Of a stretch of 64,000 nt of DNA, positions 41,588-50,665 are shown piece by piece. The stretch is from assembly GCA_903882935.1 (NCBI GenBank), contig CAIRZB010000022.1, positions 17,094 to 81,093 on the forward strand. The letters are read 5' to 3'. Made by a program: the position numbers and the translations under genes. The notes beneath the pieces were generated by a model. That model saw nothing but the letters and a program-made list of their open reading frames with translations, ran no database searches and was not told where the DNA came from. Numbering within the stretch: position 1 is the stretch's first letter; the number at the start of each line of letters is the position of its first letter. Source of the DNA: an uncultured Parafilimonas sp. GTDB taxonomy: Bacteria; Bacteroidota; Bacteroidia; Chitinophagales; Chitinophagaceae.

Positions 41588-42640
41588 CTACACTTGGTTA
41601 GCTCGTATGGCTATTTTGGTTTCTACCATGTTGCCGGCAATGTTGCGTATGTCAAATACGCCCTTGCCGCCGTACAGCAGGCGCAATCGGTTTTGGGTGC
41701 TGGCAATGCCAAACCCGTCTGATGAATGTATGGCTGCATTTAGCTGCCCCGTATTTTGCACAGTAAGCTCGTAGCGGTTTTCGGTAAAATCGGAGATTAT
41801 TTTTATGCAGCCGCCGTCAACCTGTTTGCTAATGCCGTGTTTTATGGCATTTTCCACCATAATTTGCAATACCATCGGCGGCACTTGTTGGTCAAGGGTG
41901 TCCTCATCAATTTCATATATCACTTGCAGGCGCTCTTCAAAGCGTATGTATTCAAGGTCAAGGTAATCTTTCACAAGGTTCAGTTCCCTTTCAAACGGCG
42001 CGGTTTCCAGTTTTTCGGCTTGCAGGCTGCTGCGTAAAATATTGCTCAGGGCAGTTATGGCGGTGCGGGCGCGGGTGGGGTTTTCATCTACCAATGCCCT
42101 GATACTATTTAGGGCGTTAAAAATAAAATGGGGGTTAATATGGGCTTTAATGGTTTTTAGCTGTAATTCCTTAACCATGTTGCTTAGCGTGGCTTTATCT
42201 AACTGCTCGTTTTGGCTAACAACCACATAATGGTAGGTGAAATATATGAGTGTCCAGATGATTAAAAACAGCATCGTGCCAAACCAGTTGCGCAAAATTT
42301 GTGTTAGCAGCGTGGCCTGTTTTGCATCGGTGTTAATTTTAAGCAGCGTAACAAGCAGTACATCGGTGGTGGCAAACAGCAAGGCTACCAGCAGCACGGT
42401 AACAAACATGGCCCGTATTTGGCCGGCAAGCGGCAGCTTTAGCAAATTAAACGACCTTACCACCATGCGGATGAAGTGGCTGAACAATACACCCTCAGTT
42501 AAAAACAAAATCAGGTTTTGAAAAAAATAGGGGTCAGTTTTCTCGCTGATGGTCAAGTGGAAAAATATATACACAAGGCCCAACATGCCCCATCCGCCAG
42601 CCTGGCATAACCAATATGCTTTAGCAATCCTTCTGCTCAT
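41588..42640 (-). CDS. LytS-type sensor histidine kinase
   Basis: A 350-residue inner-membrane kinase. Four hydrophobic segments occur in residues 10-145 (GMLGLVYIFFHLTI, LILFLTEGVLFSHFI, MFVTVLLVALLFATTDVLLV, MLFLIIWTLIYFTYHY). A short coiled coil leads to the His_kinase domain with the phosphoacceptor in KAHINPHFIFNALNSI, and an ATPase domain with N and G boxes (MVENAIKHGI, DGFGIASTQNRL). Partners are normally LytTR response regulators; none is adjacent, so its target is outside the window. Confidence 0.9.
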   Translation of the reverse strand: MSRRIAKAYWLCQAGGWGMLGLVYIFFHLTISEKTDPYFFQNLILFLTEGVLFSHFIRMVVRSFNLLKLPLAGQIRAMFVTVLLVALLFATTDVLLVTLLKINTDAKQATLLTQILRNWFGTMLFLIIWTLIYFTYHYVVVSQNEQLDKATLSNMVKELQLKTIKAHINPHFIFNALNSIRALVDENPTRARTAITALSNILRSSLQAEKLETAPFERELNLVKDYLDLEYIRFEERLQVIYEIDEDTLDQQVPPMVLQIMVENAIKHGISKQVDGGCIKIISDFTENRYELTVQNTGQLNAAIHSSDGFGIASTQNRLRLLYGGKGVFDIRNIAGNMVETKIAIRANQV

Positions 42641-42845
42641 GGTTGCAAATGTAAAAACAATACTGTTGGCAGGGTCATACTTTTGATTAAAGGCCTAAAA
42701 GGCCATTGGCTGGTATAAAAGTGGGCGGCTGCAAGGGCGAAAAATGGGGGGTAAATTTTTTTTTAAAAAAGTTTGCAAACGAAAACGGTTTCCCCTTATC
42801 TTTGCCGTCCCGAAAAACGAAGTAGTAGTACAAGTAAAGGGGTTT

Positions 42846-42919
42846 GGATTGGTAGTTCAGTTGGTTAGAATGCCGCCCTGTCACGGCGGAGGTCGCGGGT
42901 TCGAGTCCCGTCCAGTCCG
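42846..42919 (+). tRNA. tRNA-Asp (GTC anticodon)
   Basis: 74 bases fold as a normal cloverleaf. The acceptor stem GGATTGG pairs with CCAGTCC (one G-T pair), the D arm contains GTTCAGTTGGTTAG, the anticodon stem-loop is CCGCCCTGTCACGGCGG with anticodon GTC, and the T arm is CGGGTTCGAGTCCCG. The discriminator base is G, as expected for Asp. CCA is not encoded. Confidence 0.97.
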
Positions 42920-42933
42920 CAAAACTCGAAAAC

Positions 42934-42972
42934 AAAAGCCTTGTAAGTCATTAACTTACGAGGCTTTTTTGT
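42934..42972 (+). terminator. terminator of tRNA-Asp
   Basis: AAAAGCCTTGTAAG (42934-42947) pairs with CTTACGAGGCTTTT (42955-42968), 14 pairs with one G-T, loop TCATTAA, followed by TT and more T. Confidence 0.88.
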
Positions 42973-43506
42973 TTTAGCGCTAAGTGCCTGATTTTGCCCC
43001 GAATATTAAGAAATTGGTACCCCAATAATTTTTTTTTGCCCCACCGCCTACAATGTTTTAACCTACGTTGCCTATGCTATTGCGTACACGCTACACTATT
43101 TAAGATGCATGCCCCCGACCTAGCCTAAAGCTACTTTTAGGGAGGCTTATCCACCAACCGCTAGCAATATGGCGCCGCCGACAAAACAAAGGGTATTAGC
43201 CTGAGCGAAACTTAATATTTTGATAATGCAATTCATTTTTTTGTGAGGCCCAAATGGTAGTATTTGCGGTCGATAACTTTTATTTAACACTTACCGTATA
43301 AGCGGTGGGGAAATTGCGGTGTAGAATTTTTTAATTAGATATATTTTTAATGTGTAAGCTATTTAAAAGTATTTTGTTAGTAAATTAGTTAGCAAAGCGC
43401 TTTGTTCACAAATGTGCTTAATAACAATAGGTTAACAAAAAATAAAGGGTCATAACATCCCGAAGCGTGAATTATTATCCGGCCGGTTGCATAAAATATT
43501 TACACC
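42973..43506. other. long non-coding stretch between tRNA-Asp and the capD-like gene
   Basis: About 530 bp with no supported frame on either strand. A T-rich run near 43030 is followed by mixed text, and the last 170 bp before the capD-like start are very AT-rich (TTTTTAATGTGTAAGC region). No copy of the tRNA 3' end was seen, so there is no evidence of integration at this tRNA. Confidence 0.5.
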
Positions 43507-45054
43507 ATGAGTGTCAGAAAGTCAATTTTGCTCAGGTCTTCCAGTCTTGTTTTATTAGGAGACCAAATTATCATCCTGCTAAGTTTTCTGTTTTCGTTTT
43601 TTATACTAGGTAGTTTAACTAGCCGTACCGCGCTGGGAAACAGCCCCCTTTTGGCGTGTTTAGCCATTCACGCTTTTTGGGCAATTACAGCCTATTTGTT
43701 ATTTGCCCAAAACAAAAAAATCACCCGGTTTTATGGCGCTAGCGATTATTTGCAAATGCTGCTTGTTATTGCAGGCTTTCATGTGCTTAGTTACGCCACA
43801 GCTCAAATTGTTTTTTCTGCCAACCCATTACCCCTTATTGGTTTGTACACTGTTAGCTGTTTAATAGCGTGTATTTTGGTTAAGATTTGCAGGCTGCTTA
43901 TTGTGCGCGCAAAAAGTGTGGTTGGTGGGCAAACTGCGGGGCAGGGGGCCAGGCGCGTGCTTATTTATGGAACCGGGCAGTTGGGGGTGGCACTAAAAAG
44001 GGCCATCGGTACCGACAATGGGGCCGGTATTGAGGTAGTGGGCTTTTTAGACAATGACCAAAACAACACCAATAGGTTTATTGAGGGCGTTAAGGTGTTT
44101 GATTTGGCTTGTAATGCGGCCGAATTGGTGGAAAGGCATAACGTTACCGATATCATTATCACGGTGCATAATAACAACAATGCAACAGTTGTTAAAAAAT
44201 TCTCGGCTATCCCAAAGCATACAGTTTGCATTAGGGAAATTACGTCGGCCAAGGCCTTGCTTAGCCCTCATTTTGACATCAATAATTTTTCTGCCATCGA
44301 CATCAATAAGCTGGTTAACAGGGCCCCTATTGAACTTTACAACGAGCACGTGGAGGAAACGCTGCAGGGTAAAAGGGTATTGGTTACTGGTGCCGCAGGC
44401 TCTATCGGCAGCGAAATTGTTCGCAAGCTTGCCGAACACAAAGCCTCGTTAATAATTTGTGTTGATTTTGCCGAAAGCGCCTTGTATGATATTCAGCAGG
44501 AGGTGCTGGGTTGTTTTGCTGATGTTAAGTTTGAATTTGTGTTGGCTGATATTCGCGATGAGGATATAATGTATAACCTGCTGGGGCAATTTAAACCCCA
44601 TTTTATGTACCATGCAGCATCGTACAAGCACGTGCCGTTAATGGAGCAGTTTCCGTGGCATGCCTTACAAACAAATGTTTTTGCCACTTGGCGCTTGGTT
44701 AAAATGGCCGTGCACTTTAAAGTGGAGAAATTTGTTTTTGTATCTACCGATAAGGCAGTTAAGCCAAACAGCATTATGGGTGCCACCAAGCGGTTGGCCG
44801 AAATAATCATCCAGGCTTACTCAGCCGGCGGTTTTGCCACTTGTTTTGCCATCACCCGGTTTGGCAATGTGCTGGGCAGCAACGGATCGGTGGTGCCGCT
44901 TTTTAGAAAACAAATTGAAAAGGGCGGGCCTGTAACGGTTACGCACCCTGAGATGACGAGGTATTTTATGACCATTGCAGAGGCTTGCCAATTGGTTTTG
45001 GAAGCATCAGTAATGGCCGAAGGCGGCGAGATATTATTGCCGATGTTGATTTAG
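43507..45054 (+). pseudogene. CapD/WbpM-like membrane nucleotide-sugar dehydratase, truncated at 3' end
   Basis: A polysaccharide-synthesis enzyme of the FlaA1/WbpM/CapD type (4,6-dehydration or epimerisation of UDP-GlcNAc-like sugars). It begins with four membrane helices (residues 20-130). A first Rossmann-like domain follows (VLIYGTGQLGVALKRAI), then the catalytic SDR domain with VLVTGAAGSIGSEIVRKL and the YHAASYKHVPLME and STDKAVKPNSIMGATKR motifs. Text agrees with the family up to EASVMAEGGEI (about 45033), where the usual F-x-F/L-D-M-G-x-P-V-K-I continuation should come. It is replaced by LLPMLI and a stop. About 120 residues of the normal C-terminus are missing. Confidence 0.85.
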
Positions 45055-45797
45055 ATGATTATGCCGAAATAAAAAACTCAAAAGTGTTAATCACCATTGG
45101 GCATAGCGAATACTGGACAAGGGCTGCCCGTGCAAACTTTGATAGTTTTGTAGCCAGTGGACACAATGCCTTGCTACTGTCGGGCAATAACATGTTTTGG
45201 CAGGCACGGTATACCCCCGACAAAACAAAATTGATTTGCCATAGGATTACGGCAAAGCATAACGATTATGACGCGGCTAACCCAGACTCGATGACCTATT
45301 ATTGGAATTACCCCCCGTTTAAATACACCCCCCAAAACAGCACTGCGGCTAATTACCTTTGGGGTGCAGGGGTATACTTAACAGCCAGCAAAGGCTATTT
45401 TGTTAACCGACCGCAATCCCCTTTGTTGGAGGGTACTGGCTTGGCCTTTGGCGATAGGATTGCCATAAAGTCGTACGAGTACGATGGTATGAAGATTCGG
45501 CATAACCCCGCTACCAATGAGGTTGAAATGGATAGTAGTTTTATTACCACTGGCAGTAAGTATACTTACCAGGTTGTCGCCTACGACTCAATTTCGAGGC
45601 CATCAAAAAGTGACGGTTATTTTAGAAACGGCACCCTATTGCTGTACAAGCCTACGCCGACAGGCGGTACTGTATTCAATACCTGTTCGCCAAGCTGGTG
45701 CTCACCCAAAGGGATCGGTGCGGCAGACGGCGACAAGATAAAACGGATAACTTTAAATGCTATTGATAAATCTGTTAAAGGGCTGTCGCTTTTTTAA
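45030..45797 (+). pseudogene. 3' fragment of a N,N-dimethylformamidase beta-subunit-like gene
   Basis: From about 45030, in a different frame from the capD-like gene, 255 codons encode the C-terminal part of proteins annotated as N,N-dimethylformamidase large-subunit-like: IIADVDLDDYAEIKNSKVLI (20 residues), GHSEYWTRAARANFDSFV, LLLSGNNMFWQARY, LICHRI, and FNTCSPSWCSPKG near the end. The amino-terminal half of that protein is missing. Such genes occur in Bacteroidota polysaccharide clusters, as capD genes do, so a deletion joining two genes of one cluster is plausible. Confidence 0.72.
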
Positions 45798-46173
45798 CTA
45801 CCGGTAAACCTCTTATTGTTTTTTTCTGCTGGCTTGTAGTATCAGTTCATTTTTGCACAAAAACTTTTTGCCAAGGCGAATACTTACATTTTTACAGCAA
45901 TTTAACCAAGCAAAAATACAAGGCAGCCAGCCGTGATTGGCATGCTGTTTTAGTAAAGCATATCATTGTACAGCCAACATTGTACCGTGGGTGTACCCTT
46001 AAATAAAAGGCGCATTCCCTTTTGCATATACAACACTGCCCTGGTAATTTATACGTTTTGTTTATGCCTGCTTATTTTTAACGCACGCTGTAACATGGGG
46101 CAATGCAAAACTGCAAATAGGCAAGGCTTGTAATATGTTGGTAAACCTGGCCTATTTGCATGCTGCTAATTGC
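45798..46173. other. intergenic stretch, nothing recognised
   Basis: 376 bp between the dimethylformamidase-like fragment and the convergent GH43 stop. No coding frame, repeat or strong hairpin was seen. Confidence 0.5.
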
Positions 46174-47235
46174 TTATTTGCCGCCAAAAGGGTCAATCAT
46201 TTCAATACTGCCGTCTGCATTATGGCGTAGCTCAGTAACCTTTACATTACGCAGGTGTGTTTTACCTGAAAGCTGGGTATCGTGGTAAAAAATATACCAC
46301 TTGCCTTTTATTTGGATAATAGAGTGGTGGGTTGTCCAGCCTTGCACCGGCTTCATAAATGTGCCTTGGTAGGTAAAAGGCCCGTAAGGGCTTGTGCCTA
46401 TGGCATAGGCTAAAAAATGGGTGTCGCCGGTGGAGTAGGTAAAATAGTACTTGCCGTTGAATTTGTGCATCCACGAACCCTCAAAAAAACGCCTGTCATG
46501 GTCTTTGCCTAGCAGGGGTTTACCGTTGGCGTCCACTACCACGGCATCTTTCACCGGCCCTTCAAAATGCTTCATGTCGCTGCTTAGTTTGGCCACCCTG
46601 CAGCTAATAGCCGGTGCCTCGTCTTGGTGCAAGTCGGTTTTTGAGCCATCCGAAGCATATTGGCCGTTTTGCCAGCGTTGCAACTGGCCGCCCCAAATAC
46701 CGCCAAAATACATGTAACTGGCACCGTTGTTATCGGTAAACACGGCGGGGTCTATGCTATAGCTTCCCGCGATTGGTTCTTTTTCTGCCTTAAACGGCCC
46801 GGCAGGCGATTTGCTGGTTGCCACGCCTATGTGAAACACATCCTGCTTGTCCTTAACGGGAAAATACAGGTAATAGGTACCGTTTTTATAAGCGGCATCG
46901 GGTGCCCAAAGCTGCCTGCCTGCCCAGGGAATGTCTTTAATGTCAATGGCCACGCCATGGTCTACTGGTGTGGCCCCGATGCTGTCCAGCGAAAAAATAT
47001 GGTAGTCGCGCATGGCAAAATGGTCTCCATTGTCGTTTTCTGGTACGCCGGCGTCAATATCATGCGAGGGGTATATGTATATTTTGCCGTTGAAAACATG
47101 TGCCGATGGGTCTGCCGTGTAAATTTTGCTAACCAATGGCTGGGTAAGGTATTTTACTGTTTGGCTTTTGGCCGTGTTGTTCGCAAGCAAAGTAAACATG
47201 GCTATTATTAACAGCCCGCTTTTTTCAATACGCAT
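46174..47235 (-). CDS. GH43 family glycoside hydrolase (arabinofuranosidase/xylosidase type)
   Basis: A 353-residue exported five-bladed propeller enzyme. Residues 1-24 are a signal peptide (LLIIAMFTLLANNTAKSQ). The three catalytic positions are seen: general base Asp42 (YTADPSAHVF), Asp162 as pKa modulator (SYSIDPAVF) and acid Glu252 (RRFFEGSWMH). LWAPDAAYKNGTYYLYFP is the family's blade-two signature. It likely acts on arabinose- or xylose-containing chains in the periplasm or outside. No operon partners. Confidence 0.9.
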   Translation of the reverse strand: MRIEKSGLLIIAMFTLLANNTAKSQTVKYLTQPLVSKIYTADPSAHVFNGKIYIYPSHDIDAGVPENDNGDHFAMRDYHIFSLDSIGATPVDHGVAIDIKDIPWAGRQLWAPDAAYKNGTYYLYFPVKDKQDVFHIGVATSKSPAGPFKAEKEPIAGSYSIDPAVFTDNNGASYMYFGGIWGGQLQRWQNGQYASDGSKTDLHQDEAPAISCRVAKLSSDMKHFEGPVKDAVVVDANGKPLLGKDHDRRFFEGSWMHKFNGKYYFTYSTGDTHFLAYAIGTSPYGPFTYQGTFMKPVQGWTTHHSIIQIKGKWYIFYHDTQLSGKTHLRNVKVTELRHNADGSIEMIDPFGGK

Positions 47236-47672
47236 AGCAATAGATATTTATATTTAAAAACTAATTTTACTGTCCATGGCATCAGCCCTTGCGCTGCAGG
47301 GTTTAACTGCCATCCCTCCAAACTGTTTGCCGACAGGGCTTTCCACACGGCAAATCCCGGGTTGGTAAACCCGATAAACTTCGTTTAGTAGGTGTTTTTA
47401 TTTTCCGTATTGCCGTACCCCGGCACCTGCATAAATAACAATACGCAAATCATCCTACAAAAACTCGCAAGTGGTGCCCCGCCGCGCCCGCCGGATTTAC
47501 CTGCACCAAACGAAGAGCCACGGCTAAAGTAAACATTTTACCGATATACGCAACCGATTGCATGATTTTTTAAAAAACTACCTGTTGCTTTTACACAAAT
47601 GCTTCAACAATACACGTTGCCACCCTATACAACAATAGCATAACAACCCCAATTTTTTTACTTATATGCTTT
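47236..47672. other. intergenic stretch between divergent GH43 and dehydrogenase genes
   Basis: 437 bp with no supported frame. GC-rich text is followed by an AT-rich region; the dehydrogenase promoter box begins just after it. Confidence 0.5.
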
Positions 47673-47677
47673 ATGGG

Positions 47678-47685
47678 TACCTTTG
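47678..47685 (+). promoter_or_regulatory. -7 box of the 2-hydroxyacid dehydrogenase gene
   Basis: TACCTTTG fits TAnnTTTG. It lies inside the longest possible reading frame, which argues for the GTG start at 47727 and not the ATG at 47673. Confidence 0.5.
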
Positions 47686-47726
47686 CGCTTGTAGCATTTA
47701 CCTATTTTATAGCCAAATACCACAAT

Positions 47727-48722
47727 GTGAAAGTAGCTGTGTACGGTACCCATAAGTTTGAAAAGGGCATGTTAGAAAAAGCCAACGCAGGTGAGCATAC
47801 CTTGGAGTTTATTGAGCCTAGGCTAACCCCAGCAACGGCGGTGCTGAGCGAAGGCTGCGATGCCGTTTGCCTTTTTGTGAGCGACCAGGCAAATGCCCAA
47901 GTGCTAACCCAACTGCACAAACAGGGCATACGGTTTATTGCCATGCGCTGCGCAGGGTACAACAATGTTGACCTGGGCCGCGCTGCTGCACTGGGTATTC
48001 GTATTGCCAGGGTACCCGCTTACTCCCCTTATGCGGTGGCAGAGCATGCGGTGGCGCTTATGCTGGGCTTAAACCGCAAGCTTGTGCGCGCCCACAACCG
48101 CGTGATGGACCTAAACTTTGCGCTTGACGGCCTAACCGGGTTTGACATGAACGGTAAAACCGCTGGCATTGCAGGCACCGGCAAAATTGGGGCCGCCGTG
48201 GCCCGCATACTGCACGGGTTTGGCTGCCGCCTGTTACTGTATGATAAATACCACGAGGAGCAACTGGTTAAAAACTACGGGGCTGAGTATACCAGCTTTG
48301 AAAGCCTATGCAACCAAAGCGATATTATCACCCTGCACTTGCCGCTGCTGCCCGATACCAAGTATATTGTTAACAGCGCTAGCATTGCTACTATGAAACC
48401 CGGCGTTATGCTAGTTAACACCAGCCGTGGGGCCTTGGTTAACACTAGCGATGTTGTAGCCGGGCTTAAGAGCGGCCAAATAGGGTATTTTGGCATGGAT
48501 GTGTACGAGGAGGAAGAAGGGCTTTTTTTTGAAGACCACTCCGATGAAATATTGCAAGACGATACCATTGCAAGGCTGATGGCTTTTAACAATGTGCTAA
48601 TTACCAGCCACCAAGCCTTTTTAACTGACACGGCCTTGAACAACATTGCCACTACCACCTTTTTTAACATAGGCTGCTTTGCCAACAATGCGCCATGCGA
48701 AAATGAAATTATGGCTAAGTAA
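47727..48722 (+). CDS. D-lactate dehydrogenase-like 2-hydroxyacid dehydrogenase
   Basis: A 331-residue NAD-dependent enzyme interconverting pyruvate and D-lactate or a related 2-oxo acid. The cofactor motif is GIAGTGKIGAAVARIL. The catalytic Arg is in VNTSRGALVNT, the Glu in DVYEEEEGLFFED, and the His in ITSHQAFLT. MRCAGYNNVDLGRAAALGI and VPAYSPYAVAEHAVALML are D-LDH hallmarks. The GTG start at 47727 (then KVAVYGTHKFEK) matches the usual beginning, while 18 upstream codons overlap a promoter box. It stands alone. Confidence 0.9.
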   Translation: MKVAVYGTHKFEKGMLEKANAGEHTLEFIEPRLTPATAVLSEGCDAVCLFVSDQANAQVLTQLHKQGIRFIAMRCAGYNNVDLGRAAALGIRIARVPAYSPYAVAEHAVALMLGLNRKLVRAHNRVMDLNFALDGLTGFDMNGKTAGIAGTGKIGAAVARILHGFGCRLLLYDKYHEEQLVKNYGAEYTSFESLCNQSDIITLHLPLLPDTKYIVNSASIATMKPGVMLVNTSRGALVNTSDVVAGLKSGQIGYFGMDVYEEEEGLFFEDHSDEILQDDTIARLMAFNNVLITSHQAFLTDTALNNIATTTFFNIGCFANNAPCENEIMAK

Positions 48723-48804
48723 CCTTTGCTGCTATGAAGGGGGCCTGCCAAATTAGCCCTCCGCCCATTGCCCGCTGCCCAATATTACGCACCTTTGCTG
48801 TAAC

Positions 48805-49038
48805 ATGATGGTGTTACGCAATACGATACTGTTTATACCAGCCGGCGAAACCGACGTGGTAAAAATTGAAATTTATTGCGGGGATGTTAACGACGGCACC
48901 CGCTTTTGGGATATTGACACCAATAGGGTACTGCTTTCGCCCGATGTGTACAACGAGTTTAAAAGCTGCAAAACCCAGCGGCAACAGGCAGGCTTTTTTG
49001 CCTCGCTTGCAAAAGTTTCGTTTAGCTTAATAGGGTAG
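48805..49038 (+). CDS. small protein of unknown function
   Basis: A 77-residue soluble protein with no recognised family (NTILFIPAGETDVVKIEIYC, then FWDIDTNRVLLSPDVYNEF). Alternating hydrophobic and charged residues and a sequence CACCTTTG, one base from the TAnnTTTG box, ten bases before the ATG pair support a real gene. Start at 48805 or the adjacent ATG. Confidence 0.5.
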   Translation: MMVLRNTILFIPAGETDVVKIEIYCGDVNDGTRFWDIDTNRVLLSPDVYNEFKSCKTQRQQAGFFASLAKVSFSLIG

Positions 49039-49308
49039 TTACCGTGGTGGTATAAAGCCACATTCCGTGCCTTGTTTTTATATACTAAGTCGGTTTTTGC
49101 CCGCCGGCTGTACAAGCCTTTTATTGGTATGCGATGCGGTTGAGCAAAGCAGTGCGGGCCAGTTTTATGGCCATCATTTTATTACTCGGCAAACTTTTGT
49201 TTACTACTTACCGAAACAATGCAGCACCTCGTAGCACATTTTAATAAGTGTTGCCAATTTTGTTTATTTTTGTGCCGCTAACAAAGTTTTAATACATAAC
49301 CACATCAT

Positions 49309-49713
49309 TTGCATTTAGTAAAGGCCCATATAGCCAAATTTGTAATATTTGTTTTTGCCCTACAGATACTTAATTTAAGTGTTTGCGGCGGTGAAGGCAA
49401 TGATTTACAATATAATGCAAACGAACGCCCCATAGGCGAACTGAACCAGATAGATTGTATGGTTGAGTTTGTGTCTGAAATTATCCTGCACTTCGAAAAC
49501 TCAATAAAGGAAAACGGCTGCCATAACTCCAGTGAAAGTCATTCGCTGCTGGTAAAGCCCCATTTGTCTATCAATCTCTTTCCACACAGTTTTGCTGTTG
49601 TGCTTCCCAAAATAAACACAGCAACCCAGTACACCGTACCTATAAAGGTAGCCTTTAGCTCGTTATTTTGCGAGGAAGTTATTCCCCATCCCCCCAACTT
49701 TTATTGGGGGTAA
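49309..49713 (+). CDS. small exported protein of unknown function
   Basis: A 134-residue frame starting with TTG. Residues 8-26 form a signal-like helix (IAKFVIFVFALQILNLSV) ending in LSVCGG, which could be a lipobox. The C-terminus IPHPPNFYWG resembles the ends of small exported proteins seen near metal-efflux genes of the phylum, but this is memory, not a search. A TATTTTTG box at 49265-49272 lies 36 bases before the start. The 270-bp gap upstream (49039-49308) shows nothing else. Confidence 0.5.
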   Translation: MHLVKAHIAKFVIFVFALQILNLSVCGGEGNDLQYNANERPIGELNQIDCMVEFVSEIILHFENSIKENGCHNSSESHSLLVKPHLSINLFPHSFAVVLPKINTATQYTVPIKVAFSSLFCEEVIPHPPNFYWG

Positions 49714-50042
49714 TAACCTGCAAATTGCCTGTAGCATTGCCACGTAAATTCACCCTTAGCTGGGTAAATTCTAAACGTTTGCCATCTTAAAAAATGGTAC
49801 CGTACAAGGTAATTTTTGGGCTGAAAATTAACGTAATGCGTTAACAAAGCATTTTCAGAAGGTTCAAATTGCAGGCGTGAAAAACAATTATCATTCCCCC
49901 AATAACAATCCAACCACCCCTTTCGGGTATGTTTAGTCAACGATAGCATTGGTAGGCATTTCAGCCTGTGGCATCCATTTTGTGCATGGCATGCGGTGGG
50001 CTTACGCTATTTACCGTTTTGTTAAGTGATAAAAAAATTACA
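49714..50042. other. intergenic stretch, no gene supported
   Basis: 329 bp. A minus-strand frame at 49701-49949 lacks any family character. No repeats or strong hairpins were seen. Confidence 0.45.
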
Positions 50043-50480
50043 ATGGCAAGAGAGTTAGAGGGGAAAATATTTATTGTGCACCATGAACGAAATATACCGA
50101 CTGTGGCATTTGTTTCACCAGTTGAAACCGGCCGTGTAGAGCGGGAGTTGGCCAACGTGGGCCTGCATTTTACAACAAGGGAAATTTTTTGTTTCGGCCC
50201 TGTTTTGCAACGCATATTTGTTTTAATGGAAGATAATTTGGGCACCGGCCCCGTATTGGGGTTTGCCAACGGCAAAGATGCGCATTGCATGAGCAAAGTG
50301 CTTAGGGAAACCGGTAACGATTATGCGGTAACCGAAATAAGCTGCTTTGCCATTATGCGCCAGCAGGTATTGGCAAAATATAAACTAAAATATATGCGCA
50401 CTTTTACCAACGGAGGCAACTTGGCCTGGTGCGACAACTGCAAAACAGATACCCAGTTGGTAAAACGGTTTAAGGCTTAG
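50043..50480 (+). CDS. unknown cytoplasmic protein
   Basis: A 145-residue protein without signal peptide (ARELEGKIFIVHHERNIP to CDNCKTDTQLVKRF). Cys occurs in ISCFAIM and CDNC, the latter possibly a metal site. No family is recognised. The ATG at 50043 is preferred to one 25 codons upstream, whose extra sequence is hydrophobic and unlike the rest. Confidence 0.5.
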   Translation: MARELEGKIFIVHHERNIPTVAFVSPVETGRVERELANVGLHFTTREIFCFGPVLQRIFVLMEDNLGTGPVLGFANGKDAHCMSKVLRETGNDYAVTEISCFAIMRQQVLAKYKLKYMRTFTNGGNLAWCDNCKTDTQLVKRFKA

Positions 50481-50665
50481 GCATTGGGGTTTTAAGGTAG
50501 GTGGTGCGCTATAGCCTTATGCACCATTGGCTTGCTTTGGCGGTAGCCTGCAAAGCGGGGCTGCTTTACTGCTGCAATAAACTCATGCCTTATTAAAAGC
50601 ATAACTTGCATTCACCCATTAATTACCATGTAATTACTTAGTTTTGACCGTAAAAAAGCAAGTCC

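Noticed and set aside
42846..43506. tRNA-Asp as an integration site for a mobile island
   Set aside because: No second copy of the tRNA 3' end and no integrase were found in the window.
49701..49949. Minus-strand 82-codon frame
   Set aside because: No protein-like pattern; overlaps the end of the exported protein gene.
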